A stretch of 64,000 nucleotides of DNA from Pseudomonas abietaniphila (lineage in GTDB: Bacteria; Pseudomonadota; Gammaproteobacteria; Pseudomonadales; Pseudomonadaceae). A model generated the notes under the pieces. That model worked only from the letters and a program-made list of their open reading frames with translations, was not told where the DNA came from and made no database searches. Shown here piece after piece: positions 9,005 to 17,451 of the stretch (positions are counted from its first letter, which is position 1; each line of letters begins with the position of its first letter). The translations under genes were made by a program, and so were the position numbers. The stretch is from NCBI RefSeq assembly GCF_900100795.1, contig NZ_FNCO01000003.1, positions 124,001 through 188,000 on the forward strand, given 5' to 3'.

Positions 9005-10684
9005 TCAAACACCTGCATTCACCCACAAAATCCGTCCACTGGAGCAGGCCGCTTCGCCATTGCGGTAAGCGAAATGCAGCTTGCCGCGCTCCTGATCGAA
9101 GCGAAGCGTAAGGCTGAGGCGATCGCCGGGGCGCACCAGTTGCTGAAACTTGAGCACTTCCATGCCCGCGAAACGGGGCGGCAGGCTCATCAAGCCTTGA
9201 CCCAGCGTGATCGCCCAATCCACCTGCACCACGCCCGGCAGAATCGGCGTGCCGGGGAAGTGCCCGGTGAAATGCGCCAGGTCCAGGGGCACGACCAGCT
9301 CAAGTTGCAGTTCGTCACCGACCTGCTGCTGGCTGACCCGTTCAGGCCCTTGAATGCGGGGCGCCACCAACAGGGCCTCCACCTGCGCTTGAGGCAGCTT
9401 GCCCTGGGGGTTGAGCGGCAGCTGGGTCAACAGACGCCAACGCCTTGGCAGCGCAAGCGCCTCGCAGTGAGGCACCAGATGCTGGCGCAAGGCGTTGGTC
9501 AGCGCGCGCCGGCCCTGATTGCGCAAGGCGTGAACACCGCTGGCGCTCAGCACCACCAGCGCGCCCAGCGATGCCCGGTTTTCTCGCACCACGCCAAAGC
9601 GGGCTTCGCTGACCCAATCATGAGTGGTGAGCGCTTGTTCGAGCAGCGGCAGGGAAATGCGCTTTTCTTCCAGTTTGACGATGCGGTCCAGCCGACCCAG
9701 CAGTTCGAAGCGACCCTCCTCGGTAAACCGTGCAGCGTCCGCCGTCTGCTCGACGTGCCCGGCAGGCAGATAAGGGGATTCGATGCGAAGCGCGCCATCG
9801 TCGTCCTGGCTCAGCTTCACGTCGTCAAACGCGCGCCACAACGGATCGCCCTGACGCCAGGCAATCCCACCGGTTTCCGAGCTGCCAAGAATTTCTGTCG
9901 GCCACTGACCCAGGCGGTCATGCAGGCTCTGTGCGGCGTCTGTCGGCAAAGCGCCTCCGGACGAAAACACCCGGCGCACAGCGCTCATGCTGCTCCAGTC
10001 GAGGTTATCGCCCATGCGCTTGAGCAGGGCAGGGCTCGCGACCCAGGCGAACGATTCATGCTCGCGACTCGCCCGCTGCAGGTCTTCGGGGAAGGGCAAT
10101 TGCTTTCGCACGAAACGACGACCGGCGCACAGCGGCCACAAAACCCGGAACAGCAGTCCGTAGATATGTTGCGCAGCCACGCTGCCGATGATGCAGGCGT
10201 GGCCCAGGTCCGCGCCCCACAACCGCTCCAGGGCCGTGACTTCATTGGCCAGTTGCCGAAGCTTTTTCTCGATCAGCTTGGGCTCGCCGCTCGAGCCGGA
10301 GGTGCACAGGCTCAACACGCACGTGTCCAGGTCCAGGGATGCCGGTTCGAGTGGGTCAGCGCTCAGGGTGTCCAGTTGAATATCGCCGGGGAGATCGGTG
10401 AGCCACAGGTCAACGCGGTGCGTCCAGCGCTCACGGGTTTGCGCCTGCAGGTCGGACGGCAGCAGGACACTGACGCCCGCGCGCCATGCGGCGAACAGGG
10501 CCACGGCGAGATCGCCGGCGTCTTCCAGGTGAATGGCGACGCTGGATACCCCTCGCGCTTGCAGCGCGCTGGCGACACCCAACGTTCGTTCACGCCACTG
10601 CGCATGGCTCAAGGCGGGCGAGTGAGCAACCTCACGGGTGGGATCAGCGTCCAGCAACAGCCGTTCAAGGTTCATCCAGCTCAT
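9005..10684 (-). CDS. Acyl-CoA/aryl-ACP ligase fused to FabZ-like dehydratase domain
   Basis: A protein of about 559 residues. The first ~430 residues are an AMP-forming adenylation domain: the P-loop-like [18 protein letters not shown] and the acceptor-binding [13 protein letters not shown] are present. The last ~100 residues carry [21 protein letters not shown], the HFPGxPxxPG signature of FabA/FabZ hot-dog dehydratases. It would load the aryl starter onto ACP and also dehydrate 3-hydroxyacyl-ACP during polyene extension. The two activities are separate proteins in some aryl polyene clusters. The start at 10684 gives an ATGA overlap with the upstream membrane-protein gene; the longer frame to 10843 has no supporting start. 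Confidence 0.87.
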   Translation of the reverse strand: MSWMNLERLLLDADPTREVAHSPALSHAQWRERTLGVASALQARGVSSVAIHLEDAGDLAVALFAAWRAGVSVLLPSDLQAQTRERWTHRVDLWLTDLPGDIQLDTLSADPLEPASLDLDTCVLSLCTSGSSGEPKLIEKKLRQLANEVTALERLWGADLGHACIIGSVAAQHIYGLLFRVLWPLCAGRRFVRKQLPFPEDLQRASREHESFAWVASPALLKRMGDNLDWSSMSAVRRVFSSGGALPTDAAQSLHDRLGQWPTEILGSSETGGIAWRQGDPLWRAFDDVKLSQDDDGALRIESPYLPAGHVEQTADAARFTEEGRFELLGRLDRIVKLEEKRISLPLLEQALTTHDWVSEARFGVVRENRASLGALVVLSASGVHALRNQGRRALTNALRQHLVPHCEALALPRRWRLLTQLPLNPQGKLPQAQVEALLVAPRIQGPERVSQQQVGDELQLELVVPLDLAHFTGHFPGTPILPGVVQVDWAITLGQGLMSLPPRFAGMEVLKFQQLVRPGDRLSLTLRFDQERGKLHFAYRNGEAACSSGRILWVNAGV

Positions 10685-11226
10685 GCACGGCCTCGAACAC
10701 GCTGGCGAACGATCCATTCGGCGGCAAACAGCGTCGCCATCAAACCGTAGGCAATGAGGCCGGTGTACAGCGTCCACCAACTCAGCGGCGCCCATAGCGT
10801 AAGCGCGGCAGCCACCAGGCCATTGAACAGGAAAAACAGGCACCAGACCTGCGTGACGTGGCGCGTATAGCGGATGGCGATGTCTGGCAGGTCGGGGTCT
10901 GTCAGGCGAGCCAGCCGCTCCACCATCGGCATACCCCGCAACAGGCTAAGTCCGAACAGCGTCAGCATGAAACCGCTGATCAGCACGGGATACCAGCGCA
11001 ACAGTCGCGAGCTGTCAAAGACGACCAGCAGCAGACAAAAGCCGATGGCGACCAGTGCCATGCCCAGGTTATCCGGACGTCGCTCACCGGTCAGTACCCG
11101 GGCCGCCCACAGAGAGCCGAGCAACAGCGCGAATTGCCAGGGCGAGAAGTGCTCCATGCCGAAATACACGGCGAACGGGTACAGCACGCCCGCAAGCACC
11201 AGTAGCAGGCCGGTCAGGCGACTCAT
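10681..11226 (-). CDS. Small polytopic membrane protein (COG4648-like) of aryl polyene cluster
   Basis: A 181-residue hydrophobic protein with about five predicted transmembrane stretches (for example LLVLAGVLYPFAVYFGM at the N-terminus and LFFLFNGLVAAALTLWAPL near the middle). COG4648-type proteins of this size sit between ACP and ligase genes in aryl polyene loci; the role is unknown, perhaps organising the synthesis complex at the inner membrane. It overlaps both flanking genes by 4 bp (ATGA). Confidence 0.8.
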   Translation of the reverse strand: MSRLTGLLLVLAGVLYPFAVYFGMEHFSPWQFALLLGSLWAARVLTGERRPDNLGMALVAIGFCLLLVVFDSSRLLRWYPVLISGFMLTLFGLSLLRGMPMVERLARLTDPDLPDIAIRYTRHVTQVWCLFFLFNGLVAAALTLWAPLSWWTLYTGLIAYGLMATLFAAEWIVRQRVRGRA

Positions 11227-11477
11227 GCGGCGGCGTTGACCAAGCGGTAAACCGCTTCGACCACATCGCCGACGGTGCGTACGGACTTGAACTCTTCGGC
11301 GGCGATTTTCTTGCCGGTCTTGCGTTTGATGTGGTCGATCAGGTCGACGGCATCGATGCTGTCGATTTCGAGGTCCTGATACAGATTGGCTTCGAGGGTA
11401 ACGCGCTCAGGTTCAAGTTCGAACAGCTCAACCATTGCAGTGCGCAGGGTTTCGAAGATGTCTTCACGGGATTGCAT
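11223..11477 (-). CDS. Acyl carrier protein 1 (aryl polyene)
   Basis: An 84-residue acidic four-helix carrier protein. Ser40 in LEIDSIDAVDLID is the phosphopantetheine attachment site. It would tether the growing aryl polyene chain. It overlaps the downstream membrane protein gene by 4 bp and lies 9 bp after the second ACP gene. Twin ACPs are the rule in aryl polyene clusters. Confidence 0.92.
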   Translation of the reverse strand: MQSREDIFETLRTAMVELFELEPERVTLEANLYQDLEIDSIDAVDLIDHIKRKTGKKIAAEEFKSVRTVGDVVEAVYRLVNAAA

Positions 11478-11486
11478 GTTCAGTCC

Positions 11487-11747
11487 TCAGGCCACTTGGC
11501 GTGCGTTGACGAAGGCCGCGAGGCTGTCGACGCTGGTGAAGTGGGTGCGTGTGTCTTTGGCGTCGGCATCGATCTTGATGCCGTAGCGTTTCTGAATGGC
11601 CAGGCCCAGCTCCAGGGCGTCGACCGAGTCCAGGCCCAGACCTTCGCCAAACAGCGTCTGGTCGTTGCCGATGTCATGGGTGCTGATGTCTTCGAGGCCC
11701 AAGGCATCGATGATCAGCTGTTTAATTTCCAGGTGCAGATCGCTCAT
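11487..11747 (-). CDS. Acyl carrier protein 2 (aryl polyene)
   Basis: An 86-residue carrier protein with Ser41 in LGLDSVDALELGLAI as the phosphopantetheine site. I use ATG 11747 (MSDLHLEIK...) because the family begins just before the first helix; the frame extends to 11861 without support. It overlaps the PlsC-like gene by 26 bp. The two ACPs differ in sequence, which suggests starter versus extension roles, though this is inference. Confidence 0.9.
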   Translation of the reverse strand: MSDLHLEIKQLIIDALGLEDISTHDIGNDQTLFGEGLGLDSVDALELGLAIQKRYGIKIDADAKDTRTHFTSVDSLAAFVNARQVA

Positions 11748-12534
11748 CTGTGGCGAGCTCCTTGATGAAGTGGTGATGCAGATGGTCATTGAGCTTGCGC
11801 GACGCCACAGGGGCCGGGCCAAGCGCGGCAAACGCCGCTGGGTCGATATCGTTGCCCACACGCAGGTGAAAATGCGGGCGGCGCAGGGGAATGCGGTACC
11901 AGGGTTCGGCCTTGGTCAGGGTGGTCGGCGACACATGGATCGTGACCGGGGTGATGACGTTCGCGCCGCGCAGCGCGATGGCCGCCGCACCGCGATGGAA
12001 CGCAGGCGCCTTGCCCGGTTGGGTGCGCGTGCCTTCGGGGAAAATGATGAGGGTCTGGCCGGTCTGCAGCAGATGGGCGGCGTTCTCCAGCATGTCCGCG
12101 CTGCCGTCATTGCTCACATAACCGGTGGAGCGGACCGGGCCCCGGGTGAACGGGTTCTGCCACAGGCTCTGCTTGACCACGCAGTTGGCGTCACGCACCA
12201 GGCCGATCAGAAACACCACATCGATCAGTGAGGGATGGTTGGCAATGATCATCTGGCCCGGGCGTCCCAGGCACTCGGCGCCTTCGACTTCGTAGGTCAG
12301 CACGCCGACCCTGGCCATAAAGCGGATGAACGTCCAGAACAAACGGCTGATGGTCCGGCGGGCGCGGCGTTGATGGGCACAGGCGTTGCCCGGCAGTAAT
12401 GCCAGCAACGGAAATATCGCCAAACGCAGGCACAACCCGCCCAGCCCGAAAAGGGCGAAACTCAGGGCTGTTGTCAGCAGTCGCCAGTAGTAGGCGTCGC
12501 GACTTTTGCTCAGCGGTTGTGTTGCCAGTTCCAT
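11722..12534 (-). CDS. PlsC-type lysophospholipid acyltransferase (aryl polyene)
   Basis: A protein of about 270 residues with an N-terminal hydrophobic segment (LTTALSFALFGLGGLCLRLA) and the PlsC blocks MIIANHPSLIDVVFL (NHxxxxD: block I) and IIFPEGTRTQPG (block III). It should esterify a lysophospholipid or glycerol-like acceptor, here possibly with the aryl polyene chain, at the inner membrane. The frame stays open to 12612, but ATG 12534 has GGAAA upstream and limits the overlap with the ketosynthase-like gene to 25 bp, so I prefer it. Confidence 0.88.
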   Translation of the reverse strand: MELATQPLSKSRDAYYWRLLTTALSFALFGLGGLCLRLAIFPLLALLPGNACAHQRRARRTISRLFWTFIRFMARVGVLTYEVEGAECLGRPGQMIIANHPSLIDVVFLIGLVRDANCVVKQSLWQNPFTRGPVRSTGYVSNDGSADMLENAAHLLQTGQTLIIFPEGTRTQPGKAPAFHRGAAAIALRGANVITPVTIHVSPTTLTKAEPWYRIPLRRPHFHLRVGNDIDPAAFAALGPAPVASRKLNDHLHHHFIKELATDERSAPGN

Positions 12535-13238
12535 TGCCGGTTTTTCCAGGGATGCTGCAAAGCGCACTGTTGTGTCGACAGCGCGCGTAAAAGGTTGAGG
12601 GCGTGTGGCCATTTGCCGGAGACATTCGCGCCGTCGTTAGACTGACAAGTGCTTAACGCCAGCTGCCATTCGTCGCCTGGCGTCAACAAAAGCCCGAGTG
12701 CATAGGGGAACGGCACGTCGTCGATCCAGGGGGCATAGGCGGCAGGGGGCTGCTCTTCGGTCACGATCAGCAATACGGCGGGTGCCCCTTCGTTCAGCAA
12801 CGTCGCGGCTTCCAGCACACCATGCTCAAGCCCGTCACCCGCTGCCGCCAAGGCTGTCATTTCACTGGTTTCGTTGCGCAGGATGGACCACAGGCCAATC
12901 ACGGCGTTGTGCACAGAAAGGCTGAATTGGGTCGGCGACAATGGCTGATCGGCCGCCAGATCACTTAGGATCTCGAAGGTGCGGGGCGTCTCGCCGTGTC
13001 GTGAGACAAACACCAGCGGCAGTTGTGCGTGCCCTTCAGCCAGCGGCCAACCCACACTGAACGCCATCCGCGCCAAGCGGCTCAGGCGTCGCCGTTGCAT
13101 GGCGGGCAGAAAAGACACGTCTGGCGCTTCGCCCTGATCGCTCAGGCGTGTCGGGTTCTCGCCCCATTGGCGCCAGTCCTCGACCGTCGTCAGCCCGGGA
13201 GCCCACGCGCGCCACTGTGCAATGTTGAAGTTGATCAC
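12510..13238 (-). CDS. Ketosynthase-like chain-length factor (half-size, aryl polyene)
   Basis: A 242-residue protein resembling the N-terminal half of a beta-ketoacyl synthase (Ketoacyl-synt_2 type). FVSRHGETPRTFEIL and SPTQFSLSVHNAVIGLW match the strands around the active site, but there is no Cys where a condensing enzyme would have its nucleophile, and the second half of the thiolase fold is missing. Such half-KS proteins in aryl polyene clusters are described as chain-length factor-like partners of a full ketosynthase, which must be encoded left of the window. It is the first gene of the leftward operon, so its promoter should lie in 13239-13524. Confidence 0.82.
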   Translation of the reverse strand: MINFNIAQWRAWAPGLTTVEDWRQWGENPTRLSDQGEAPDVSFLPAMQRRRLSRLARMAFSVGWPLAEGHAQLPLVFVSRHGETPRTFEILSDLAADQPLSPTQFSLSVHNAVIGLWSILRNETSEMTALAAAGDGLEHGVLEAATLLNEGAPAVLLIVTEEQPPAAYAPWIDDVPFPYALGLLLTPGDEWQLALSTCQSNDGANVSGKWPHALNLLRALSTQQCALQHPWKNRQWNWQHNR

Positions 13239-13524
13239 GAATTATCATCCCGCCCCTATGCGGGCTTACTTCCTGGCTTCGAGTATCCGAAGTGACACCA
13301 ACCATGGCGCGGCGCTATCACCGAGTGGCGGGCATTATCCCGATGCATGCGATCTGTAGCAATTTGTAAGTAGGTAATTTCACGTATTCACGTAGGATTC
13401 GTCCGTTTCTGTTGTCTCTTTTGCCTGAAGCGCTCGCCCTAGTAGCAGGGTTTGCCTAGACTCGGCCCATTCATCGGGTCGCCGGGCGATCCTCCACTGC
13501 AACACAGCAACAGGGAGTTTTCAC
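13239..13524. promoter_or_regulatory. Divergent intergenic region, aryl polyene operon / parA-like gene
   Basis: These 286 bp separate the leftward aryl polyene operon from the rightward ParA gene and must hold both promoters. A good ribosome-binding site (AGGGAG, 7 bp before ATG 13525) precedes the ParA gene. I see no confident operator palindrome or sigma-54 site. Confidence 0.45.
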
Positions 13525-14304
13525 ATGCGGCGTGTGGTGTTCAATCAGAAAGGTGGCGTTGGCAAGTCGAGCATTGCCTGCAATCTGGCGGCCGTGAGTG
13601 CCCATGAGGGCCACCGGACGCTCTTGATCGACCTCGATGCTCAGGCCAACTCGACGCAATACCTGACGGGTTTGACCGGCGAGGACATTCCCATGGGCAT
13701 CGCCGACTTTTTCAAGCACACGCTTTCCGCCGGCCCGTTCTCGAAGAAAAACCAGGTCGATATCTACGAGACGCCCTTCGAGAATCTGCACGTGGTGACG
13801 GCGACCGCCGAACTGGCCGACCTGCAGCCCAAGCTCGAGGCCAAGCACAAGATCAACAAGCTGCGTAAATTGCTGGAAGAGCTCGACGAGGATTACGACC
13901 GTATCTATCTGGATACACCGCCCGCGTTGAATTTCTATGCCGTGTCGGCATTGATTGCCGCAGACCGCGTGTTGATACCCTTCGATTGCGACAGCTTCTC
14001 GCGCCAGGCCCTCTATGGCTTGCTCAAGGAAATCGACGAGTTGAAGGAGGACCACAACGAAGAGCTGGAAGTGGAAGGGATCATCGTCAACCAGTTCCAG
14101 TCACGCGCCAGCCTGCCGCAACAGATTCTCGACGAACTGATCGCCGAGGGATTGCCGGTGCTGCCGGTCTACCTCAACAGCTCGGTGAAGATGCGCGAAT
14201 CGCATCAGGCCAACATGCCGCTCATCCATCTGGACCCTCGGCACAAGCTGAGCCAGCAGTTTGTGGAGTTGCATCGGTTGTTGGAGAGCAACGCGGCTGA
14301 CTGA
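13525..14304 (+). CDS. Orphan ParA/MinD-family ATPase
   Basis: A 259-residue deviant Walker-type ATPase: KGGVGKSS at residues 9-16, LIDLDAQANST (Walker A' region) and YLDTPPALNF (Walker B) are intact. Such proteins position chromosomes, plasmids or protein complexes by forming ATP-dependent gradients on the nucleoid or membrane. No parB gene or parS-like site is nearby, so this is not an ordinary partition pair. It is divergent from the aryl polyene operon. The start is supported by AGGGAG 7 bp upstream. Confidence 0.9.
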   Translation: MRRVVFNQKGGVGKSSIACNLAAVSAHEGHRTLLIDLDAQANSTQYLTGLTGEDIPMGIADFFKHTLSAGPFSKKNQVDIYETPFENLHVVTATAELADLQPKLEAKHKINKLRKLLEELDEDYDRIYLDTPPALNFYAVSALIAADRVLIPFDCDSFSRQALYGLLKEIDELKEDHNEELEVEGIIVNQFQSRASLPQQILDELIAEGLPVLPVYLNSSVKMRESHQANMPLIHLDPRHKLSQQFVELHRLLESNAAD

Positions 14305-14393
14305 GGGGGCGCAGGCGCTAGCGGTAGCCACACCTCAGGACGTAATGGTCATAAGCAATACGTCGTCCATCCCAGCAATAGGCCTGCACGACG

Positions 14394-14675
14394 CTAGTTA
14401 TCTGCTGGCAGGCGAGGGGCTGGTGTGGGTGATTTGCTGCACAGCTTGATAATCACGCGATACGCGACTGTGGCGGCGATGAGGTCAATCACCCACATGG
14501 TGGGAAAATAGAGGTCCTCCGGGTTGGCTATACCTAAACAACTTGCCGCATGGAACCAGTATTCAAGTTGTTCCGCGGGCATGGGATATGGATACGTGTG
14601 CAGGAATAACACCGCGAGTATCAGCAGAGTCAAAAACAGTAAAACCTTACACGCCTTATGGGCAAGTGCTTGCAT
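14394..14675 (-). CDS. Small two-helix membrane protein, candidate immunity protein to the Tlde1-like effector
   Basis: A 93-residue protein with two hydrophobic helices (about 9-28, VLLFLTLLILAVLFLHTY, and about 60-80, VIDLIAATVAYRVIIKLC) separated by a short loop with two acidic residues. It follows the truncated Tlde1-like gene in the same direction after a 70-bp gap, the usual place for an effector's immunity gene. A weak GAGG lies 9 bp before the ATG. Family assignment is by context; no catalytic motif is visible. If correct, it now protects only against effectors from other cells. Confidence 0.55.
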   Translation of the reverse strand: MQALAHKACKVLLFLTLLILAVLFLHTYPYPMPAEQLEYWFHAASCLGIANPEDLYFPTMWVIDLIAATVAYRVIIKLCSKSPTPAPRLPADN

Positions 14676-14744
14676 GTGCGATGACCTCTATCCACCCATA
14701 AGCGTGCAACCCCGTGGACCTCACGGGTATTTTGCTGGCGCCGG

Positions 14745-14867
14745 TCAACGCGTGCCCCGATTCCGGTAAACGCTGTTGCCAGAGAAGGCCATGAACTTGC
14801 CGATGCCGAAAATGGTCAAGGGCGAAAATTCTGAGTTATTGATTACGAATCGTCCGTGAAAAGCCAT
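14745..14867 (-). pseudogene. Truncated Tlde1/DUF2778-like type VI effector (N-terminal fragment)
   Basis: A 40-residue frame from ATG 14867 (GGGAG 5 bp upstream) reads MAFHGRFVINNSEFSPLTIF, then GIGKFMAFSGNSVYRNRGTR and a stop. The FxAFSGN...YRNRG block is, from memory, the N-terminal signature of the Tlde1/DUF2778 L,D-transpeptidase-like effectors encoded after PAAR genes, normally about 150-180 residues. The catalytic His/Cys half is absent, and only 70 bp remain before the next gene in any frame, so the rest has been deleted rather than frameshifted. It follows the PAAR gene in the same direction. Confidence 0.55.
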
Positions 14868-15041
14868 AGAAACTCCCGTCGATAGCTTGCTTCTGCCGTA
14901 CGCCCGGCACTCGCCGAACAACGGAAAAATCAAAGTCGTCCACGGTACGCAACGCCATGCCTAGGTGCTGTCAGTGCCTTCGCGGTGTCTTGTATGAAAA
15001 ATCCGTAGAGCCCTCTCTGTTAATGATGTGCAACAGAGCGT

Positions 15042-15422
15042 CTAAACCACTCTCGGTGGATGTTCTATCTGGATGGATTTCGTCAGGCGTTTCGCCCGCT
15101 TACGCGCCTGCTCTGCCTCATCCTTCGGAATGGCAATGGCCGCGTCCATATCCGCCACCAGATGATCCTGGCTGGCGATCAGTCGATTGCTGCCTTCTGC
15201 GCAGCCACATTTCACGGTCTGCGTGTGCGTGGCCACGGCGATCAACTGATCGATGAAGGTCGGGTTGCCCTGGGCAATGAACCCGACTTGCTCGCATTCG
15301 GGACACCATACCGGGTCCCCCATGCGGGCCAGGCGGCGGTCCTCCCATGTCAGTGATCCCGAGGCCTTCAAAACGGTGCCGCCTGTCGTCGTCGCGTCGC
15401 CTTCTCTGATCGCACGTGTCAT
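15042..15422 (-). CDS. PAAR-domain type VI secretion spike protein
   Basis: A 126-residue protein with a PAAR repeat (IREGDATTTGGTVLKASG, then RLARMGDPVWCPEC) and a Cys-containing loop (CPEC ... CGC), matching the short PAAR proteins of Pseudomonas that cap the VgrG tip of the type VI secretion system. It would sharpen the spike and carry the effector encoded next to it. The downstream genes are the truncated Tlde1-like effector and its presumed immunity gene, a typical orphan PAAR-effector island. No vgrG or tss genes lie in the window. Confidence 0.85.
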   Translation of the reverse strand: MTRAIREGDATTTGGTVLKASGSLTWEDRRLARMGDPVWCPECEQVGFIAQGNPTFIDQLIAVATHTQTVKCGCAEGSNRLIASQDHLVADMDAAIAIPKDEAEQARKRAKRLTKSIQIEHPPRVV

Positions 15423-15558
15423 CGCTTACTGCTCCAGGGTTGCGGTGGGAATGGCAAACCCTAGACGCTGATGTCGGCGACCGTCGTGCTGAAAAGCGCT
15501 TTCAGAAATGACCTACATCGTTGGCTGTCGTGCACTTCAAGCTCTGGCGAAACAGCTG

Positions 15559-15993
15559 TCAAATTCCGTGGCTGGCGAGCCAGGCGATCAGTTGCTGAAG
15601 CGGCATGGCGCCGCTCTGGCGCGCGACTTCGCGGCCGTTCTTGAACAGAATCAGGCTGGGAATCGAACGAATGCCCAACTGGGCCGAAAGTTGCTGATTG
15701 GCTTCACTGTCCAGCTTCGCCAGACGCACGCGACCGCTCAACTGCACGGCCGCCTGCTCGAAGGTGGGCGCAAAGGATTTGCACGGCCCGCACCAGTCCG
15801 CCCAGACATCCACCAACAACGGCAGATCGCCCTTGATCTGACTGGCGTAGTCGCCTTGGGTGAGGTTGAACGGCTTCGTCAGCAGAACAGACTGCTTGCA
15901 GCGACCGCATTTGGGCTGATCACCGACCCGGTTCGCAGGGATGCGATTGAGGCCGTTGCAGTGAGGGCAGGGGATCAACAGCGCGTCAGACAT
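15559..15993 (-). CDS. trxC: Thioredoxin 2 (TrxC)
   Basis: A 144-residue thioredoxin with an N-terminal zinc-binding region, CPHC (residues about 9-12) and CGRC (about 28-31), followed by a thioredoxin fold with active site WADWCGPCK and the cis-Pro loop RSIPSLILF. This arrangement is specific to TrxC, which reduces cytoplasmic disulfides and is often induced by oxidative stress. ATG 15993 gives the normal family N-terminus MSDALLIPCPHC; the frame stays open to 16095 without support. AGGTAG lies just upstream. Confidence 0.93.
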   Translation of the reverse strand: MSDALLIPCPHCNGLNRIPANRVGDQPKCGRCKQSVLLTKPFNLTQGDYASQIKGDLPLLVDVWADWCGPCKSFAPTFEQAAVQLSGRVRLAKLDSEANQQLSAQLGIRSIPSLILFKNGREVARQSGAMPLQQLIAWLASHGI

Positions 15994-16296
15994 GGTGGCT
16001 ACCTGAAATAGAGAAGGGCTGATAACCGATAAGTGGAGGCTGGGGCGGGTTTTATCAAGCTGAGTGCTCACCTCATGTTCTTGAGTGCCCGGCAACGCTC
16101 AGGATGTCTTGATTAATACGTTCGCGACCTTGGACGCGCGGGTGTACAGGCGATTTTGTTTCTGTGGTTTATCCTAAAGAACCCCCCGTTCGCCCAGCTA
16201 TCCGCCCTGCATCTCCATCGATAGCCTCCCATCAAGGGGCTATCAATCCACCTTCCGGACAGCCGCCCCTGACCCTTCATTGCCAGGGAAACGCCG
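15994..16296. other. Intergenic region between trxC and the first paralogue of unknown function
   Basis: About 300 bp between divergent starts. It contains AGGGA 7 bp before the 16297 start. A GAACC-like hexamer near 16176-16183 is not followed by the second half of an HrpL box. I see no RNA gene or repeat here. Confidence 0.4.
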
Positions 16297-17301
16297 ATGA
16301 TCAGTCAGTTGCAAAACGCTCTTTCCGCCATCATGCCGAACAAGGTGGCCGCGTCGACCTCTTCCGAAAAACCGAGTGATCCGGCCGTTGTGGATAAAAC
16401 CACGAAAACGCCTGCCGACAAGGCGACCTTCTCAACCCTTGCCAGCCAACTGAGCGAAAGCACGGCGCGTGCGGCCGCGCGGGATGCGGTCATGACCCAT
16501 GCCGAGTTAGGCAAGTATGGCCTCAATCGCATCAACGAATTTCTGGTCGAATCGCCCAAGGCCAACAACTACACCCGGGCGATGGAAGTGCCCGATACGC
16601 GTGACCCCGAGCTGTTGGACCGGGCGCGAAGGGCCAGTGAGTTTGTCACCCTGACGCTGGCTGGTCACTCGAATGCGAAGAGCCCGTTTGAGAAGCTGTC
16701 TCGCGAACAGCTCAACGTGATTGCCTACGATGACAGCGGCGCGTTTACCCTGAACGAACGACGCGCGGCGTACCAGGGCGTGCAGAAAATCGACGATGCC
16801 TGGCGCAAGACCGCTATTCCCGCCGGTATCCTCGAGCAAGCCCGCACAGGCAACGCGACAAAGTTCTACAACGAAGCCCTCAGCTACTACAAGTCGCTGC
16901 CTGCGATCGAAAAAGCGGTGGACTACCCAAAGGACACCGAGACCCTGCTTAAAGCAAGGATCAAGTCCGATCCCGCTCTGCCGAGTTTCCCGGGCGTCGT
17001 GACCCGTCAGGGCGGCGATCGCAAACTGACGCTTTACGACATCCTTGCCGGGATCGTCGACACCCAGAAAAGCAAGGCCGACCCGGGCAGTCCGCTGCTC
17101 AGAAAGAAATTCACCCCCAGGACTTCGGCGACGCCAGTGTCGTGGAATGAACGATGGGCCAAGCAAGAGGCCTCTGCGGCCAAGGCGGTCAAACCCGTAC
17201 AGGCAGCGTCCCTATCAACGTCCCTCCCTGGTGGATCGAGCGCCACCGCGTCAATGGGTAAGGGCGAGGCGGTGAGCAGTTCGACGCCGACTGCAGAATA
17301 G
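16297..17301 (+). CDS. Protein of unknown function, paralogue A (possible secreted protein)
   Basis: A 334-residue protein without a recognised family. The N-terminus (to about 45) and the C-terminus (from about 265) are rich in Ser, Thr, Ala and Lys and probably disordered; the middle is predicted alpha-helical and contains ASQLSESTARAAARD, EKLSREQLNVIAYDDSG and FTLNERRAAYQG. It has no Cys, no signal peptide and no transmembrane helix. The same core recurs in the protein starting at 17969 (LSR[ED]QL..IAYDDSG.[FY]T[LI]NERRAA), so the two are tandem paralogues separated by a small exported protein. Low-complexity Ser/Thr-rich ends and no Cys fit a secreted substrate, but there is no Hrp box or other secretion mark. 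Confidence 0.75.
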   Translation: MISQLQNALSAIMPNKVAASTSSEKPSDPAVVDKTTKTPADKATFSTLASQLSESTARAAARDAVMTHAELGKYGLNRINEFLVESPKANNYTRAMEVPDTRDPELLDRARRASEFVTLTLAGHSNAKSPFEKLSREQLNVIAYDDSGAFTLNERRAAYQGVQKIDDAWRKTAIPAGILEQARTGNATKFYNEALSYYKSLPAIEKAVDYPKDTETLLKARIKSDPALPSFPGVVTRQGGDRKLTLYDILAGIVDTQKSKADPGSPLLRKKFTPRTSATPVSWNERWAKQEASAAKAVKPVQAASLSTSLPGGSSATASMGKGEAVSSSTPTAE

Positions 17302-17451
17302 TCGGCGGTATCACTTCAAGACTGAACGCTTATGGGAGTTGCAAAGAGGGTAATGGTGTTGTGCTCCGAAAGGACTATCCGTTCGAGTCGTTGTGGTGAT
17401 TGTTGGTATCTGATTAGCTTTTTTTAGATCTAATAAAAAAGGATGTTCAAA

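Noticed and set aside
8940..9218. N-terminal extension of the glycosyltransferase
   Set aside because: The extra 93 residues have no motif and overlap the ligase gene; ATG 8939 has a good ribosome-binding site.
14745..14933. Longer 62-residue version of the Tlde1-like fragment
   Set aside because: The start at 14867 has a ribosome-binding site and begins at the family N-terminus; the upstream 22 codons are unsupported.
16165..16210. GAACC element as a possible HrpL box upstream of paralogue A
   Set aside because: The second half (CCAC at 15-17 bp) is missing, so type III regulation is not supported.
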